DNA from: Aquatica leii
Lineage: Eukaryota > Arthropoda > Insecta > Coleoptera > Lampyridae
Direction: 5' to 3'
Length of the DNA stretch: 64,000 nt
NCBI GenBank assembly: GCA_035610365.1
Contig: CM069434.1
Location: 97,886,806-97,950,805 of the forward strand
Numbering within the stretch: the first letter of the stretch is position 1; each line of letters begins with the position of its first letter. Both the position numbers and the translations under genes were made by a program. Below are positions 32,255-46,557 of this stretch, piece by piece. The notes beneath the pieces are model-generated. The model saw only the letters and a program-made list of their open reading frames with translations, had not been told where the DNA came from and searched no databases.

Positions 32255-34962
32255 AATAAGGAAGTTTTTTTTTATATTATTGTGTATGTTCTTATTTTAC
32301 TTTTAAAACATTTTTAAGTAATTATTAAGTTTTGTTTTTGTATTGTTTATAAATTATTTCATGAAATGTGTAATCAATTTTTAAAAATTTTGTTGTTGTA
32401 TTTTGTTGTATTGTGTATTAATGTGGCAAAATTGAGTGAATACTAAAAAAAATGTTCGATCATGCATTCTGGTTTTCAGGATTTTGTGTAGCTATAGTTC
32501 ACTCTGTAGTGGGACTATGCCTGATTCAGCCACTGCATTACTTAAGTGTTCAAAATCACTTACAATGTCAACCAACCGTTACTTGTTGTAATGCTATACT
32601 CTGAAGATCGGCGATTTCAAGTATAGTACACCAATCAACGACAAAGTAGATGTGTTTCAGATAAGAGTCATTGCCTAATAGTTTTTAGAAACAAATTCTT
32701 TAATAACTTTTTTTGTATCAAATACCCTGAAAATAATTATTTATTATAGTATTTTATTAAACTAAAAATAACATTTCATTGGCCAAGTGTTCCAAATCAA
32801 GTAACTCGCTTTGCTTAAAGGGAATACGTACTAGTTCCAAGTTCTTTAAAAAAGTCAATAGGTGTGATTTCCGACAAAAAGTTTAGGTTTCAGATTAAAA
32901 CAATGTATTTCTAAAAATAAATAACAACATAGATAGTAACAATTAATTCATTGATATCCAAACATAAAAACATTTTCTTTATCAGATATATCATTAAAAG
33001 TGTCTAAATGAGTGTAGCTAGGTATTTTTTTTTAAGTACTTAATTTTTTCATCGTTAGCAATAATTTTACTTTTTAATAGGTTAACATTAGTTTCGTGTT
33101 TCAATTTTAATTCCAAATAAGATTTCTTCTGTTCGTTTAATATCTTGTCTAAATCTAAACTTTCTGCCTCTGCTCTGTCCATCTCATCCTGCTGAATTTT
33201 CAATTGTAATTGAAGTTGCTGTATCTCATCCTTTAATCTATCTTCTACGTTACCTTCATTCTCCTCATCTTCATTGTCATTCTCTTCGGAAGAGCTATTT
33301 AAAACAATAACTGACGTTTCGGGTGTTTTAATATCATGTTTAACGTCTCCCAAAGTTTCTGCTAACTTACATTGTAATTCGTCGATTTTTTTTTCCCAAT
33401 ATTTATTAGTATCCTCTAAGATGGCTTTATATGACCTAATGACGTGCTCTCGATCTTTTTCGTTGTCCAATCGTTGTTGTTTTAACTCGTCTGACAAAAT
33501 GCAATTTGCTCCTGTAGCTCCTTGACATTCATTTCATCGATTTGTGTATCAAGAAGTTCAGAAACTCTTTTCGTTCTGCAAGCTTTTAACATTTGTTAGC
33601 TCAACTACAACATCTTTGCAATTGCTGAAAATTGCAAAACATGTTGCGTTTCTTCAAACATTTCGCGACAAGTATTAATATTAACGATCATCCACACTGA
33701 TTCGTATCCCAAAAGCGCCTTTGTAATAATTGAGTTAGTTTCGATTCTCGAAATGGAATTACTGTACTGGTTTTTAATTTTGATTGTCTCTTATTAATTT
33801 TATGCAACGTCCTAAAACTAGATGAGACGTGTTAATGCTGTTTGATTCTTTTAACCTGTCCCCGACATTTTGGGTTTTCTTTATACGATCAGAACCAGCT
33901 AGATCACAAAAATTAAATACACTAACGAACTCTTCTTTGTTCGTAGTAGACGCTTGAGCTATTTTTAAGGTAAATACACAATGCGAACGGCTCGAGTGAC
34001 TGTTTACAGATGTTGCAGCATACTTTAAATTATGTAAACCATATTGAAGTATTAAATACGCCTCTAACCCAGATGACACGCTTATAGATGTTAAACCTTT
34101 AATATATGTATCACCATTTACGTTTCCTCAAGAATAATTTTTGACGTGATTGGCCTTTGCATGGGTGTGGTTTTAGTAAGTCGTATATGTTTTCATTATA
34201 TATTTCTGCAAACGAAACCCATACGTTTAACATTACATCAGGTCCTAAAGGTTGATCTATTAGTCCTACGGGTTCGTTGCTCAATCTGTCTTGCATCGCT
34301 CTGCAACGAAATAAATGATTACAATCTATACGATATACCAGTACTCATAAATATGAAAACTATTATCAAACAGTGCAACTCAACAAAAACAAACTTATTA
34401 TCGAAAACTGTATAAAGACATATGTACATTTGTAGATATTTTACTGGTATTGTGTTTTTATTAGATTATTGTGGTACAGTGTATAAACATGTAGTGAGCA
34501 TAGAAATAGATATAAAAACATGTGCAGAGAGAAAGAAAGTAGCGAACAGGTGCAAAGATTTTAGGCAGATACAGCTATATAGTGGAAAAGTCGTTGGCCA
34601 CCCACCAAGAAAGCCAATTGACAACCTTAAAAAAAATTAAAACTTCGAATTAAACGTGTACAGAGAATAAAATAAGCACACAAACTTTCGTACTCCTTGG
34701 AAATTCTTACTACAGTTTTCATTTATTTTGTTGATAAACTATATTTGTCCAATTAAACTTGTCCCGTGGCAACGCGCCTTGACCAGTTGATCAATTTTTG
34801 AGCAGATCAAGAAAAGATTCACAGAGTGAAACCTAATCGTTCAAGTGATGAGTAATCTCACGTTTGCTTTCAAATTGATATGTATCTTTAATAGTGTAAG
34901 CATCAGTTCACTTTTAAATGATCACCCTATGTGCATGCGTTTGGCTCTTTAACCAAAAAATT

Positions 34963-35412
34963 GGAAAAGAGATTATCAAATGTGGAATTTTTATAGATGA
35001 AGAATTACAATTCTTATCAGCTACTCCTGATGGAGTAACTGGCAAAGTTGAAGTGTCCGTATTCATCCGGAAATATGTCACCACAGGAAGGCACTGAAAG
35101 CAGAAAAATTTTATTTTGGAAAAAAAATGGAACCATCAATAAAAATCATAAATGGTTTTTTCAAATTCCATATTACTAAAAGATTGTACTGTTATTTTGC
35201 TGTTTGGACGCCACTGGGTCTTAAAATGGAAACAATCGAATGTTAAACAAACTTCAATCTTTTTATATGAACTGCATGCTTCCTGAGTTGATTGATAGTA
35301 GGCTAGACATAAATATGGCTATTAGAGAACCGTCATATGTTGAAAATGTGATTAACCAAAGTAAAGCGGATTTGAGTGCTAGAAAGATTTGTAAAAAGAA
35401 AAAAATTGCATA
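34963..35412 (+). pseudogene. YqaJ-type exonuclease remnant, copy B
   Basis: Nearly identical to the remnant at 5131-5584, with the same segments (GIFIDEELQFLSATPDG, LLPELIDSRL) and the same frame breaks. The decay therefore predates the duplication. Confidence 0.7.
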
Positions 35413-35926
35413 ATTTTTGTACAACTAGGTTGTTCTTCTAGTCTCACGAAAATACCAAACTACGAATATTTAAAACACAAAAAAGTTAATTTATATATCC
35501 CTTTTTTTTAATAAACTAAATTGTTTATTTGTTCCCTGTTCCCGTAGGCCGTATTCAAGTAATTGACAGACACAGAATAGCGTTTCTTGACTAACTTAAA
35601 TGATGCATAATAGCCATAATAATAGCATACTTTAGATTCAATTTTGCATTTGATCCCTTCTTAAAGTGGTTGGTGACTTTCCGAGTATTCGAACTACACG
35701 GCGTCACTTTCTATATTTAAAGAAAGTACAATATTTGCATTTACAGAGTGTAAGGTCGTGGCTGTTTTTTAACACAAAAATATAAAATTTTAAACAAAAA
35801 AAAATATTTTGGAAAGAAACAAAGAATAGAACACTCGTCTATAGAATTAGATTTTACATTTATATTTTAGTTGAAGTTATAAAGCAAATTGAAGGCGACC
35901 TTTAAATTAGTATTTTGAAGTTCTGT

Positions 35927-37014
35927 AAAATGACATATGAGCAAGATCACGTCAAGTGGATCCTCTATTTTCCACTTAATCATAAAAATTAAGTCCATGT
36001 ACTTTTATCATAAGTAGTTGCCATGAAAAATCGATCCCCCAAACGATTTTTAAAAAGTTTAATTCAAACAATATTTTTTTTTACAATGAAAATTTTAGGT
36101 ACTTTTAATTAAAAAATAGATCTTAAATCAACCGTTAAAGATAAATTAATTAAATTTTTAGGATTTATTGTCAAATATTTATGTTTTAATAAAATATTAA
36201 CAACTAAAAGTTATTTGTTTATTATCATATTGGTAATTAACTTTTAAGTAAACAAATGAAAATATTATTTATTTCTTGGTAAAAATATGAAGTTTTTTTT
36301 ATCAGTTAAATGCATTATTTATTTAAGTTTAAGATTCCGGAAGAAAATTTTACTGCTCGCGATTAGTTTAAATAATATAAACTTATTTATCACAGCGCGC
36401 CGGGCGTCAAGCGCAGTCAGAACACCAGGCGGCTGAGCGTCCGACTACATTACACCTTCGGTTAATTATAATTATAAATAACAATCATGAATGTAATCTT
36501 CGAGCAAATTTTATTATTATTATTATTATCAATATTATAAATGAAACACATAAATTAATTCTCTGTTATTAAACAAAAACAAAAAGAACAAATTTTAATA
36601 TATTTAATTACTAGTTTCTTTTCCGGAATCTTAAACTTAAATAAATATCGCATTTAACTGATAAAAAAAGCTTCATATTTTTACCGAGAAATCAATGAAA
36701 TTTTCATTTCTTTACTTAAAAGTTAATTAACAATATGATAATAAAGAAATTAGTTTTATTTGTTAATATTGTATTAAAATATAAACATTTGACGATAAAT
36801 CCTGAAAATTTCATTAATTTATCTTTAACGGTTGATTTAAAATTTTTTAATTAAAAGTTCCTAAAATTTTCATTGTAAAAAACTTGTTTGAATTAAAATT
36901 TTTTAAAATCGTTTGGTGGATCAATTTTTCATGACGAGTACTTATGAAAAAAGTCCATGGACTTAATTTTTATGATCAAGTGGAAAATAGAAGGTCTTGC
37001 TCATACGCATTTTC
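35927..37014. mobile_element. Foldback element, copy B
   Basis: Same structure as 6098-7183 within the second duplicated block. Differences are mainly in T and A run lengths. Confidence 0.85.
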
Positions 37015-38725
37015 GCCATTATACACTAGTAACGTAATTATTAATTATTACAATGCCCTGAATTTCAATTTCCACGAGCGTAGCGGCTTTTTTACACATT
37101 GGCAACGAGAGTAGCCTAGACTCTTAAGGTGTAAAATTCGAATCTAATAATGATGAAAAAAATTATAGTAGTAGAGAAATAATTACTCTTTGAATTTTCG
37201 TTAATATAGTTTGAGTTCGTCATTACAGTTTGTTATTGAAGGGAGGCGTTTACGTAAAAATATGCTGCATATTTGAACTTCGCTTCAATCACATTTTCTG
37301 TCTTGAGTACAATTTCATCAATTTCTGCAAGTAAACAACTGTTTTCCTTACATCTGAATTTTTATTGACATTACACTTTTCTAATGCATCTGTCGAAAAG
37401 ATATTTAAAATGATTAAGCAAAACTATGTTCCAGAATTCCTAAATATTATATAATTTATTCACAGATCCAAGCTGTGCATGATCAACTGCTCAAAAAAAC
37501 CTCCTGTGTTTACTGCAATTTAGAAAGAAATTTAGCATATCAGTTTCTGACCCAAGTGATTGTCACACGAGTGTACAAATAAAGAAGACTACAAAACATA
37601 CTAAAAATAGACAGTTATAACCAAAATAAAAATAAAAAAATAATTAGATTTAGAAATCAGAAAACCTGGTTGTGTGCTGATTTGCCAGGCACATTATTGA
37701 TATTAATTTAAAGAGGCTTTAGGCAACTGTGATGACAAGTTAACAATAAATAGGAAAGTTTCGCAGTTTGTGATATTGTCATTTGCTTTTTATGAAACAT
37801 GTTATTTAAAATCAGAATATTGTTGATTTTTATCACATAATAGTAGAACTTAATAAACAGTGCATCGTAAACTTACTTATAAGTTTGTTTATGTAATGCA
37901 CAATCCACATTTTTATGTTTTGAAAGAAGTATGTGCTGATCCATTTTATCTTTAAGGCAATCATCCTCAGTCATATAAGAAATTCCACCAGAAGCATTAG
38001 GTTTAATTAGAGGTACTTCTGGTAAGGTTGGCAAAGTTCGAAACAAATATTCAAGTGATCTAGGTATAATTCCAGGTTCTTCGCTAGTGCCAACAATAGT
38101 AAATGTTTTTCCTGCAAACAATTAAAAGATATTTTCAATCAACAAATATTTAAGGTAAATTTACCTGAGCCTGAAGCACCATATGACATCAAAGTACAAT
38201 TACTTCCATTTATAAATTCGAGAACTTTCCCTTTAACATCTCTGTCAAATAGTTTAGTTTGATTACTATTTGGACCAATAATTTTCGAAAATTTAAATGT
38301 TCTGGTGATTGATTCATTTTCATGTACATTGCTAGCATGTGGAAGTTCAATTGGTATTCGGCAGAGTAATGTTATGTCATTTTTGATTTCATATAATCCT
38401 CCAAGATTTTCTACACCTTTAATTCTTAAATAAACCTGATAGTGATCAATCTAAAATAAGTGCTTTATGACATTACTTTTTTAAAACAATGTTATTTTCA
38501 CTTGCATTATTAACAGTTTCTTCAGATATATCTTTAGATGTACCTTCACAGGTGTTTTTTCGTACTTTGGTGTAGCTGTAATCTTTAGACAAACTAGATC
38601 CCGTGCGCTAATATAAGACATATTTTTCTTGAAATAATTGGTCATATTTTAAATATTAATAAAGAATTTCTTATTTTACATCAAATGGCAACGGACCGTT
38701 AACTATAAAAGCCAAGGATAATGTG

Positions 38726-41700
38726 TGTTGCGTATTCGTTGCGATTCAATTTGGGATTCCTGGTTTGGATTGATAAGTGTTGTGATTGTAGATAAAAATT
38801 GTAAACGTATTATTAAATAAACGTATGTTATTTTGAATCAAGTTATTCAATTAAACAAAATATAACGAAGAATTACATGGTCCTATCGAGTTGATAAGCA
38901 GTGATATCCACATATTAATCAATCAGTCATCATCAACTACGGAAAGCATACTGTGTCAGAAGCAAATAAGTCCTTTCCATTTACTCGTTCCTTTATATTT
39001 ATCCGCTTGTGTGTTAATTTGTAAAGGTGCTGTAATTTACGTGTCAATAATTATTTTGTTACTAATAAAAACATTTCAATCAAAATGTCAGATATAAAAC
39101 AATTAAATCAAAAACGCGGTCAACTCAGTACACAATTAACAAGATTCAAAACATTTCTTAACGGAATCAATCCTCGACGTCTCGATATGAAGTATCTACG
39201 CGATTAGAAAAAAACCGTATGGTCCGAAATTGCACAATGTCAGTAAGATATTGAATTAATCGACACTAGCGAAGAACAATTAAATTATAGAGATACTTTT
39301 GAAAATAAGGTTTATAAAATCGTGGCTAGGCAAAGGAATATTTATCTAATTCGCAATCAACCTCTTCAAGCTCAAATAATAGTTTAACTAAAGTTAAATT
39401 GCCAACGTTAAAATTACCAGAATTTAGCGGCTTGTACAGCGACTATATGCAATTTTATGATTAATTTAATGCATTAGTAAACAATAATTCTGAATTAACA
39501 GACGTTCAAAGATTTTATTACTTAAAATCTTGTCTAAAAGGTTACGCGTTGCAGGTGGTGCAATCATTAGAGGTCACCGATGCAAATTACAATATTGCAT
39601 GGTCGCTTTTAAAAAAACGTTATGAAAATAAACGTACAATAATAAACTCGCATTTAAAAAATTTATTTGATTTAGGTACCAATTTTGTTAAAAGAATCCG
39701 CGAAAGATTTACGCAAATTTCTTGACGACTTCTTAAGAAACATACATACATTGTTTTCGGTCAAATCATAAAACGTCAGAATGCGTATCAGTTGGCTGTA
39801 AACGTTGTAATCGCAAACACAAAACTCTTTGCATTTAGATACTAATAATAATAATAATAGCATTCCTAACATCGTAAATACAAGGGACCTCGAAATAGTT
39901 CAAGGTTCGCCATCAAACGATAATCACTTAGAAAACGAAACAAACGATTTGTGTTCATCAAATTCGTCTAATAACAATTGCAATTATAACACTGTTTTAC
40001 TTTCAACAGCAATCATAGAAATCTACGATAATAATAATTTTCCTATTAAATGCCGTGCGCTTTTAGACTCAGGATCGATGTCCAATTTTATAACAAAAAA
40101 CTTACTTTCCAAATTAAAATTACCAGTTCAACAAATTAATTTACCTATATTTGGAATTAACAATTCGGCTTCGTGTTCACGTGTAAGAACGGCAGCCAAT
40201 ATTAAATCGTTGTAAACGTCATATTCAACTAAAATACCATTTTTAGTATTAGATAACATTACTGGCAATATACCTCAGTTTGACATACCGATTTCAAAAT
40301 TAACTATACCGACAGATATCCAATTAGCTGATCCACAATTTAACAAATCTTCTCACGTAGATATGCTAATCGGAGCTCAAATGTTTCAAGAACTTATGTG
40401 TGTCGGGCAAATTAGAATTAACAAAAATCAACCCGTTTATCAGAAAACAATGCTAGGTTGGATTATATCTGGTCAATTAACAACTATTCATAACATACCG
40501 CAACAATTAAGTTTACTCTCTACAAACGATCTAAATAATCAATTAGAGAAGTTTTGGCAAATCGAAGACAATCATGTTAAATCGAAAATATTGACTAGCG
40601 AAGAATCGAGATGCAAAGAACACTTTACCAAAACTGTAATACGTAACAAATCCGGTCGTTTTGTTGTAAGTTTACCATTAAAATATAATTTCAACTTTAT
40701 CGACACTAAAGATATTGCGTGAAAACGGCTTTTGTCCTTGGAAAATAAGATCAATACGAATCCTGAATTAAAACAACATTACTGTACATTACTTTATGAA
40801 CGGATACATTTCATTAAATCACATGATTAAAATCGAACCACCTAACATAAAAACAAACAACATAACGTATTACATCAATTACATGCCTCACCACGTGGTG
40901 TTGAAACAGTCAAGCCGAACAACAAAACTTCGGGTTGTTTTTAACGCGTCTCAATCGGATACTCAAGGTAAATCGTTAAACAACGTCTTGCTAGTAGGCC
41001 CCTCACTTCAAGATGATATATTTTCTATAATCAATCGGTTTAGGAAACATAATTATGTAATAATCGCAGATATAACAAAAATGTATCGTCAAATTACTGT
41101 TAACAAATATCAACGCGATCTACAAAGAATCGTGTGGCGAAACAATCCTAACGATGAAATCACGCATTATCAATTAAACACGGTTACCTACGGTACGGGA
41201 CCAGCATCATTCATAGCTACAAGATGCTTAAAACAAATCGCATTAGAAAATCAAGATAATTATCCACAAACGTGTCAAACAATAATAGAAGATTTTTACA
41301 TGGATGATGTAATTTCTGGTAGCAACTCAATAAAGAATACAAAAATTTTAAAAACCGGGTTAGAAGGGTTATTAAACAGCTCCGGATTTGAGTTAAGACA
41401 GTGGTTGTCGAATCACCCAAGCATCTTAACCGGATCGCAAATTAACAACAAAATCCAGCATAATTATTTAACAGACGACAAAACAGTAAAAACGTTAGGA
41501 GTTCTATGGAATTCAAAAGCAGACATGTTACAGTACTCTTTAATAGCGATAAGTCAACAACCAAGGTAACAAAACGAATAATTTTATCTGTAATTTCAAA
41601 AATATTTGATCCGTTAGGGTTAATCGGTTCAATAATCATCACAGCTAAAATAATGTTACAACAATTATGGAAACTTAAAATCGGATGGGACGAGTCAATT

Positions 41701-44043
41701 CCCCAAAATTTGTATACCATACATTGTGGTTAAAATTTTATGATCAGTTGCCATCATAATTAACGCAATACAATTACCAAGATAAGTTCTTATATCAAAT
41801 TATATCGAAATTCAACTTCATGGTTTTTCAGATGCTTCGATAAGTGCTTACGGAGCATGTATCTACATTAGATTATTATTACAGCCGTTTATTAACAGCA
41901 AAATCTCGTGTAGCACCACTAAAATGTATAACGTTACCTCGTTTGGAGCTGTGCGGAGCTTTATTATTAGCTAAATTACAATCAAAGGTCATACAAGCAA
42001 TGAACATTAACTTTAAAAATATATTTTATTGGTCTGATTCGGAAATTGTTTTATCATGGTTATCCGTAGAACCCGCTACTTGGAAGACCTTTGTTTGTAA
42101 TCGTGTAGCAGAAATCCAAGGATTAACTAAAAACGGTACTTGGAATTATATAAAATCTAGCGAAAACCCATCCGACCTTATTGCACGATGATGTACTCCA
42201 AACGAATTAATAAAATCTTCATTATGGTTAAACGGTCCACCGTGGTTAAGAAATGTTCAATCAGAATGGCCCACCGCCGTTTATACTCATGTAAATTTAG
42301 AAAAGGCTAAGAAAACCCAAACGTATATAAATAATTTAGATAACGATCAAAGCATTCTACTTAAATATTCTTTATTTGATAAATTAAATCGAGTTGTTGC
42401 ATACGTACTGCGGTTTATTAATAACACTAGAGTGACTAAGCGTGACCGAACTATAAACAATCTTAAAATCAATGAATTAGATCAAGCAAATAAATTAATT
42501 GTCACACTAATTCAGAAAAAATCTAAAATAGTTGCACCAAAAAGCAAGCTGTCTTCTTTAAATCCATTTTTAGATTCAGATGATATAATTCGTGTAGGCG
42601 GTCGATTAGGTAACTCCAAATTTGATTACTCTAAAAGGCATCCCATCCTATTACCCAAACATCATGTTACTAATTTGATAATTGAATATGAACATAAACG
42701 ACTTCTGCATGCTGGCGCTCAACATGTTTTAGCATCACTGAGAAATAAATATTGGCCTTTAAACGGGAGAAACGCAGTCAGATTAGTATTACATAAATGC
42801 ATAGTCTGTTATAAGGCAAACCTCGTGTGTCAACTCCTCTAATGGGTGAACTGCCTAGCAATCGCGTAACTTATACCAGACCATTCGAAACGAGCGGAGT
42901 AGATTGCGCTGGACCATTTTTGATTAAGGATGGTAAGACTCGAAATCGTAAAATTGTAAAAACTTATGTTTGTCTCTTTATCTGTTTTAACACTAAAGCG
43001 GTTCATTTAGAGTTGGCTGGTGATTTAACTACAGAATCATTTTTGAATGCGTTAAAGAGGTTCATTGCTAGAAGAGGTTTGTGCAAACAAATTTATTCTG
43101 ATAACGCGACAAATTTTGTAGGCGCAAATAACGAATTGCGAAAAATCAACGAGCGATTAAATCAATTAACCAATGATTTAAATGTACATCGATATCTTAT
43201 TAACAACAAAATAACTTGGAACATCATTCCTCCTCAGGCACCTCATTTTGGCGGTCTGTGGGAGCAGGCTATAAGATCTGTCAAACATCATTTGAAACGC
43301 ATTTTAAATATTGAACACATGGATTTCGAGCAGTTTTACACATTACTAACCCGAATAGAATCAATCCTAAACTCGCGTCCTCTTTGTCCTTTATCTAACG
43401 ACCCTAACGATCTCGAACCCCTAACCCCAGGACACTTTTTAATAGGCACGCAGCTTACTTCATTTCCAGAAGATGACTTTACTGCCGTTACAAAAAATAA
43501 ACTAACAAAGTATCAAAGACAGCAGCAATGGATTCAACATTTTTGGAATCGATGGTCCAACGAATACATTAATAATCTACAGCAGCGAACAAAGTGGAAG
43601 TTTCCAAATGAAGGGAATTTGGCCATTAACAAATTAGTTCTGATCAAAGATGACAACCTTCCGGTCCAACAATGGAAGCTGGGACGCATCATCGCTTGTT
43701 ATCCAGGCAGAGATGGTATAGTACGTACAGCCGAAATTCGTACTAGTAATGGTGTCCTAAAACGAGCATTCTCAAGAGTGTGCATCTTACCAATCGACTA
43801 ATCTTTCAATTTTTTGGGTTTGAAGGTAAATTCCTTCAAGGAGGCCGGTATGTTGCGTATTCGTTGCGATTCAATTTGGGATTCCTGGTTTGGATTGATA
43901 AGTGTTGTTGTGATTGTAGATATAAATTGAAAACGTATTATTGTTATTGCATTTTTCAACATCGTATGTTGTATCAAGTTTAATAAACGTATGTTATTTT
44001 GAATCAAGTTATTCAATTAAACAAAATATAACGACAAATTATA
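38726..44043 (+). mobile_element. BEL/Pao LTR retrotransposon, copy B
   Basis: Same element, same LTRs (38726-38877 and 43851-44043) and same ATGTG duplication as copy A. Shared lesions are the gag TAA, the protease TAA and the RNase H breaks. Different lesions are an integrase frameshift at about 42826 (C run) instead of the garbled core, and an extra break in the reverse transcriptase near 41540 (T run). The integrase from 42827 to 43801 is one open frame of 324 codons. Confidence 0.95.
42827..43801 (+). pseudogene. BEL/Pao integrase core and tail, copy B, long open frame
   Basis: Uninterrupted 324-codon frame containing the full DDE core (VDCAGPF, YSDNATNFVGA, GGLWEQA) and the DUF5641-like tail. 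The HHCC domain lies upstream at 42432-42842 in another frame because of a 1-base loss in a C run. It is part of a dead element, but this domain is better preserved here than in copy A. Confidence 0.85.
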
Positions 44044-44200
44044 ATGTGTGGATAATGTAAGGAAGATGCAGCACTCCAACTTAACTACCCGTCCACCACG
44101 CGACGCTTTAACGCGCACATCACAAACCTTATAGTCAACAACTGGCGAACTAACAGTATTCTCCTGCTGCACAGAATCATTAACCATTTCTTCCACTTCA

Positions 44201-44300
44201 NNNNNNNNNNNNNNNNNNNNNNNNNNNNNNNNNNNNNNNNNNNNNNNNNNNNNNNNNNNNNNNNNNNNNNNNNNNNNNNNNNNNNNNNNNNNNNNNNNNN
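44201..44300. other. Assembly gap, exactly 100 N
   Basis: A run of exactly 100 Ns, a common placeholder for a gap of unknown size. Sequence left and right of it is unrelated: left is a BEL relic, right is unique DNA. Confidence 0.98.
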
Positions 44301-46557
44301 AAATTATTTTGTTTTGGCAACTATGGTATAAAGTAGTGGAACATAGTTGTATGGTTCCATTCTGTTATATAAAAAAATATTAAAATACTTATAGGTGATT
44401 TGTTGGTGTCAAATAGTGTATTACAAGCAAATGTGTAGTGCGCCTCCAGCTCTCTGTGAACAACAGAAAATGTTGCATCCATATGTAGCTTTAGTGTATG
44501 TTTCAAATTGACGTGTATAATGTCGTGCAATTGTTGCTGAAATAAAATATAGAACTTTTCTGTCTCTTCGACTCTCATAATGTCTTCATAAAAAGCTCTT
44601 TTCCGTCGGACTTCCAGTTCCTATTGAGAACCATCGATATTCAAAGAAATGGAAATCCATTAATTCATTTGAAATTCAATATAAAGTAAATGTACATTTC
44701 TCTAAACATAAATAAGTTTATATTATGTATCATTTAATTTTAGTTTTTTTGAAAAGAATGAATTAGAAAATAAACAACATTATATTATATAGTACGATAC
44801 ATTAAAAACACATTTTATTCAAAATCGGTGTGATCGCGATAATAACATCCAAATTATTCAGCTTATAAAGTTCAGAAGTTGATAATTTTTACTACAGCAG
44901 GTCTGGTAAGTTGAGACTATTTTTGGCTTCCTACTCACGGTGGTTCGGAAAAATAATTCTCAGCATGTAAATCTGTGTTTTTTTATACTGTAAAAGTTCA
45001 TAAATATGCAATCTTACTCGGATTTTGCAAAATCTTAAATAATCTGCTCTGAAAATTTATTGGTGTCGGTGGCTTCGTCTTTTTCTAGCATGCCTTATCT
45101 TTTTCAATAGCGCCTTGGAAACCTCCTATTTGCAGACGTTATTATCATAAGGATCGCGATAATAAGAAGCAAGTTTGTATTTGGTCCACATATAAAACAC
45201 TATTAGAACGCATTCTTTGTACGCCCTCCATTATTACCGATAACGCTAGTTACACCTTCTCTTCTTTGAGCAAACGTGCAAACTAACTGGAACTGGAAAT
45301 GCTGAGCTACTGCCCCCTCAGTCTTCAACCCAGGCGGGTGAGACTCTTTTTCGGACACACATGTTAAAAAAATTTAAAACTAAGAGGCCTGGTATATTTA
45401 AGTGCAAGTACAGCACATCATTTAAATTTAAACTTTGTACCCTAATAAGGTACATGACACACTAACTTTCTAAAAAAAACTACTTTCACAATTCTTTAAA
45501 TTCAAGTGCCGTAGGTAACCTTGCAATTATTTGAAGGTGTAAGCTTTTTAGTGACTTTCTTTTTTTCTCAATAAATACAAATTCTTAAGAAACATCGTCG
45601 AGCACATTTTACAACTGTATTTATATAAACTTGTCACTGTTTTGAGTAAAACGTAGGATAAGGATTTGAACATGCTTTATATAAAGTGTGGGAAGTAAAC
45701 TTGATTCATATGTGTCTCAAGTCTCAAATTTATTCGATATAAATCTTAATTTTCTTAATGTAACATAAAATTGCAAAACTCAGTGTTACTAAACAATTTT
45801 TTTTTCAATTTTACTTGTTTTATTTTATGTATTCATAATGTTACATAACTATGTTTATGTACATGTTTTTTTCTCAGGCGTGTTTGATGGCAGAGCCATC
45901 TCATAGTGTGATTTTGGCTATGTGCCTAAGGTTTTTTTATTTCGTAAGTAAAGTACAATCTAAAAATGTGTTTGTGGATAAAAATAAATGCATGTAATTT
46001 TAGCTTTATTGTAGAAATAATCTTCCCTAAATAAAATAAAAATTCGAAATTTATTCGAAATTGTATAACAAACGGTTATAGAGCAATGTCCGTGATATAA
46101 ATTATGTGGTACCTTCAAAACAACAAAAATAATAAATAAAAAATTAAGCCATGTTTTTTAATGGAGCATATAAATAATCGACAAACATTTAAAATGGAAA
46201 CTACATAAAACAATCTGTTACATCCACTAACACCTACTCGTAAACAAATTCTTATAAATAAAATACTTAAATATATATATATAAATTAATAACAATTAAC
46301 CTAAATATGTAGCTGAAAACACGAATAACACATAAGTAATTTTTATTAAAATTAAATCTAACTCCTTTAAAATAAAACATCTCAGATTTTTAAGGATCGG
46401 GAACTCTTTATCTATCTGAAATTAAAAATTACACAGAACGTATAAATAAAGTGTAGTATTTGTAGCTGAAGTTGTTTCTAAACTATAAAAATATTGCAAT
46501 TCTAAAAATTAGCTGCAATTTTCTCGTTTGTTGAGATAGATGCCATCCCTGCAAACA
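44301..46557. other. Mostly non-coding, one weak exon candidate
   Basis: The minus strand at about 44540-44395 starts after a TTCTATATTTTATTTCAG acceptor-like run. It encodes about 48 codons (LHDIIHVNLKHTLKLHMDAT first) and ends at a GTATTT donor-like site. No family is recognised. The remainder is AT-rich with no supported gene. Confidence 0.25.

Larger units (their letters stand above)
33018..38645 (-). pseudogene. Kinesin-6 (subito/KIF20A-like), copy B, frame broken
   Basis: Same exon layout as copy A: exon 2 38450-38165, exon 3 38111-37877, exon 4 about 34302-33018. In exon 4 the frame is broken by about six small length differences relative to copy A. They lie near 33497 (A run), 33597, 33617 (T run), 33720, 33781 and 34127. 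Most are in homopolymers, which suggests consensus error, but genuine decay cannot be excluded. By contrast exons 2 and 3 differ from copy A by in-frame paired changes: EVV to RDV near 38238, and RQI to QHI near 37935. These look like real allelic or paralogous differences. Confidence 0.75.
29849..44200. repeat. Copy B of the direct duplication, ending at an N gap
   Basis: Second copy of 1-14370. The coordinate offset drifts from 29848 at the start to 29830 near the end because of small indels. The join with the unique sequence to its left (about 29848/29849) has no gap. The copy breaks off at 44200 where Ns begin, in the middle of the minus-strand BEL relic. It could be a true tandem duplication, or an allelic or assembly duplication. 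Confidence 0.97.

Noticed and set aside
44395-44540. Exon of a named gene on the minus strand
   Set aside because: Splice-like signals are present, but the 48 codons match no family I can recall; kept only as a weak candidate in the region note.
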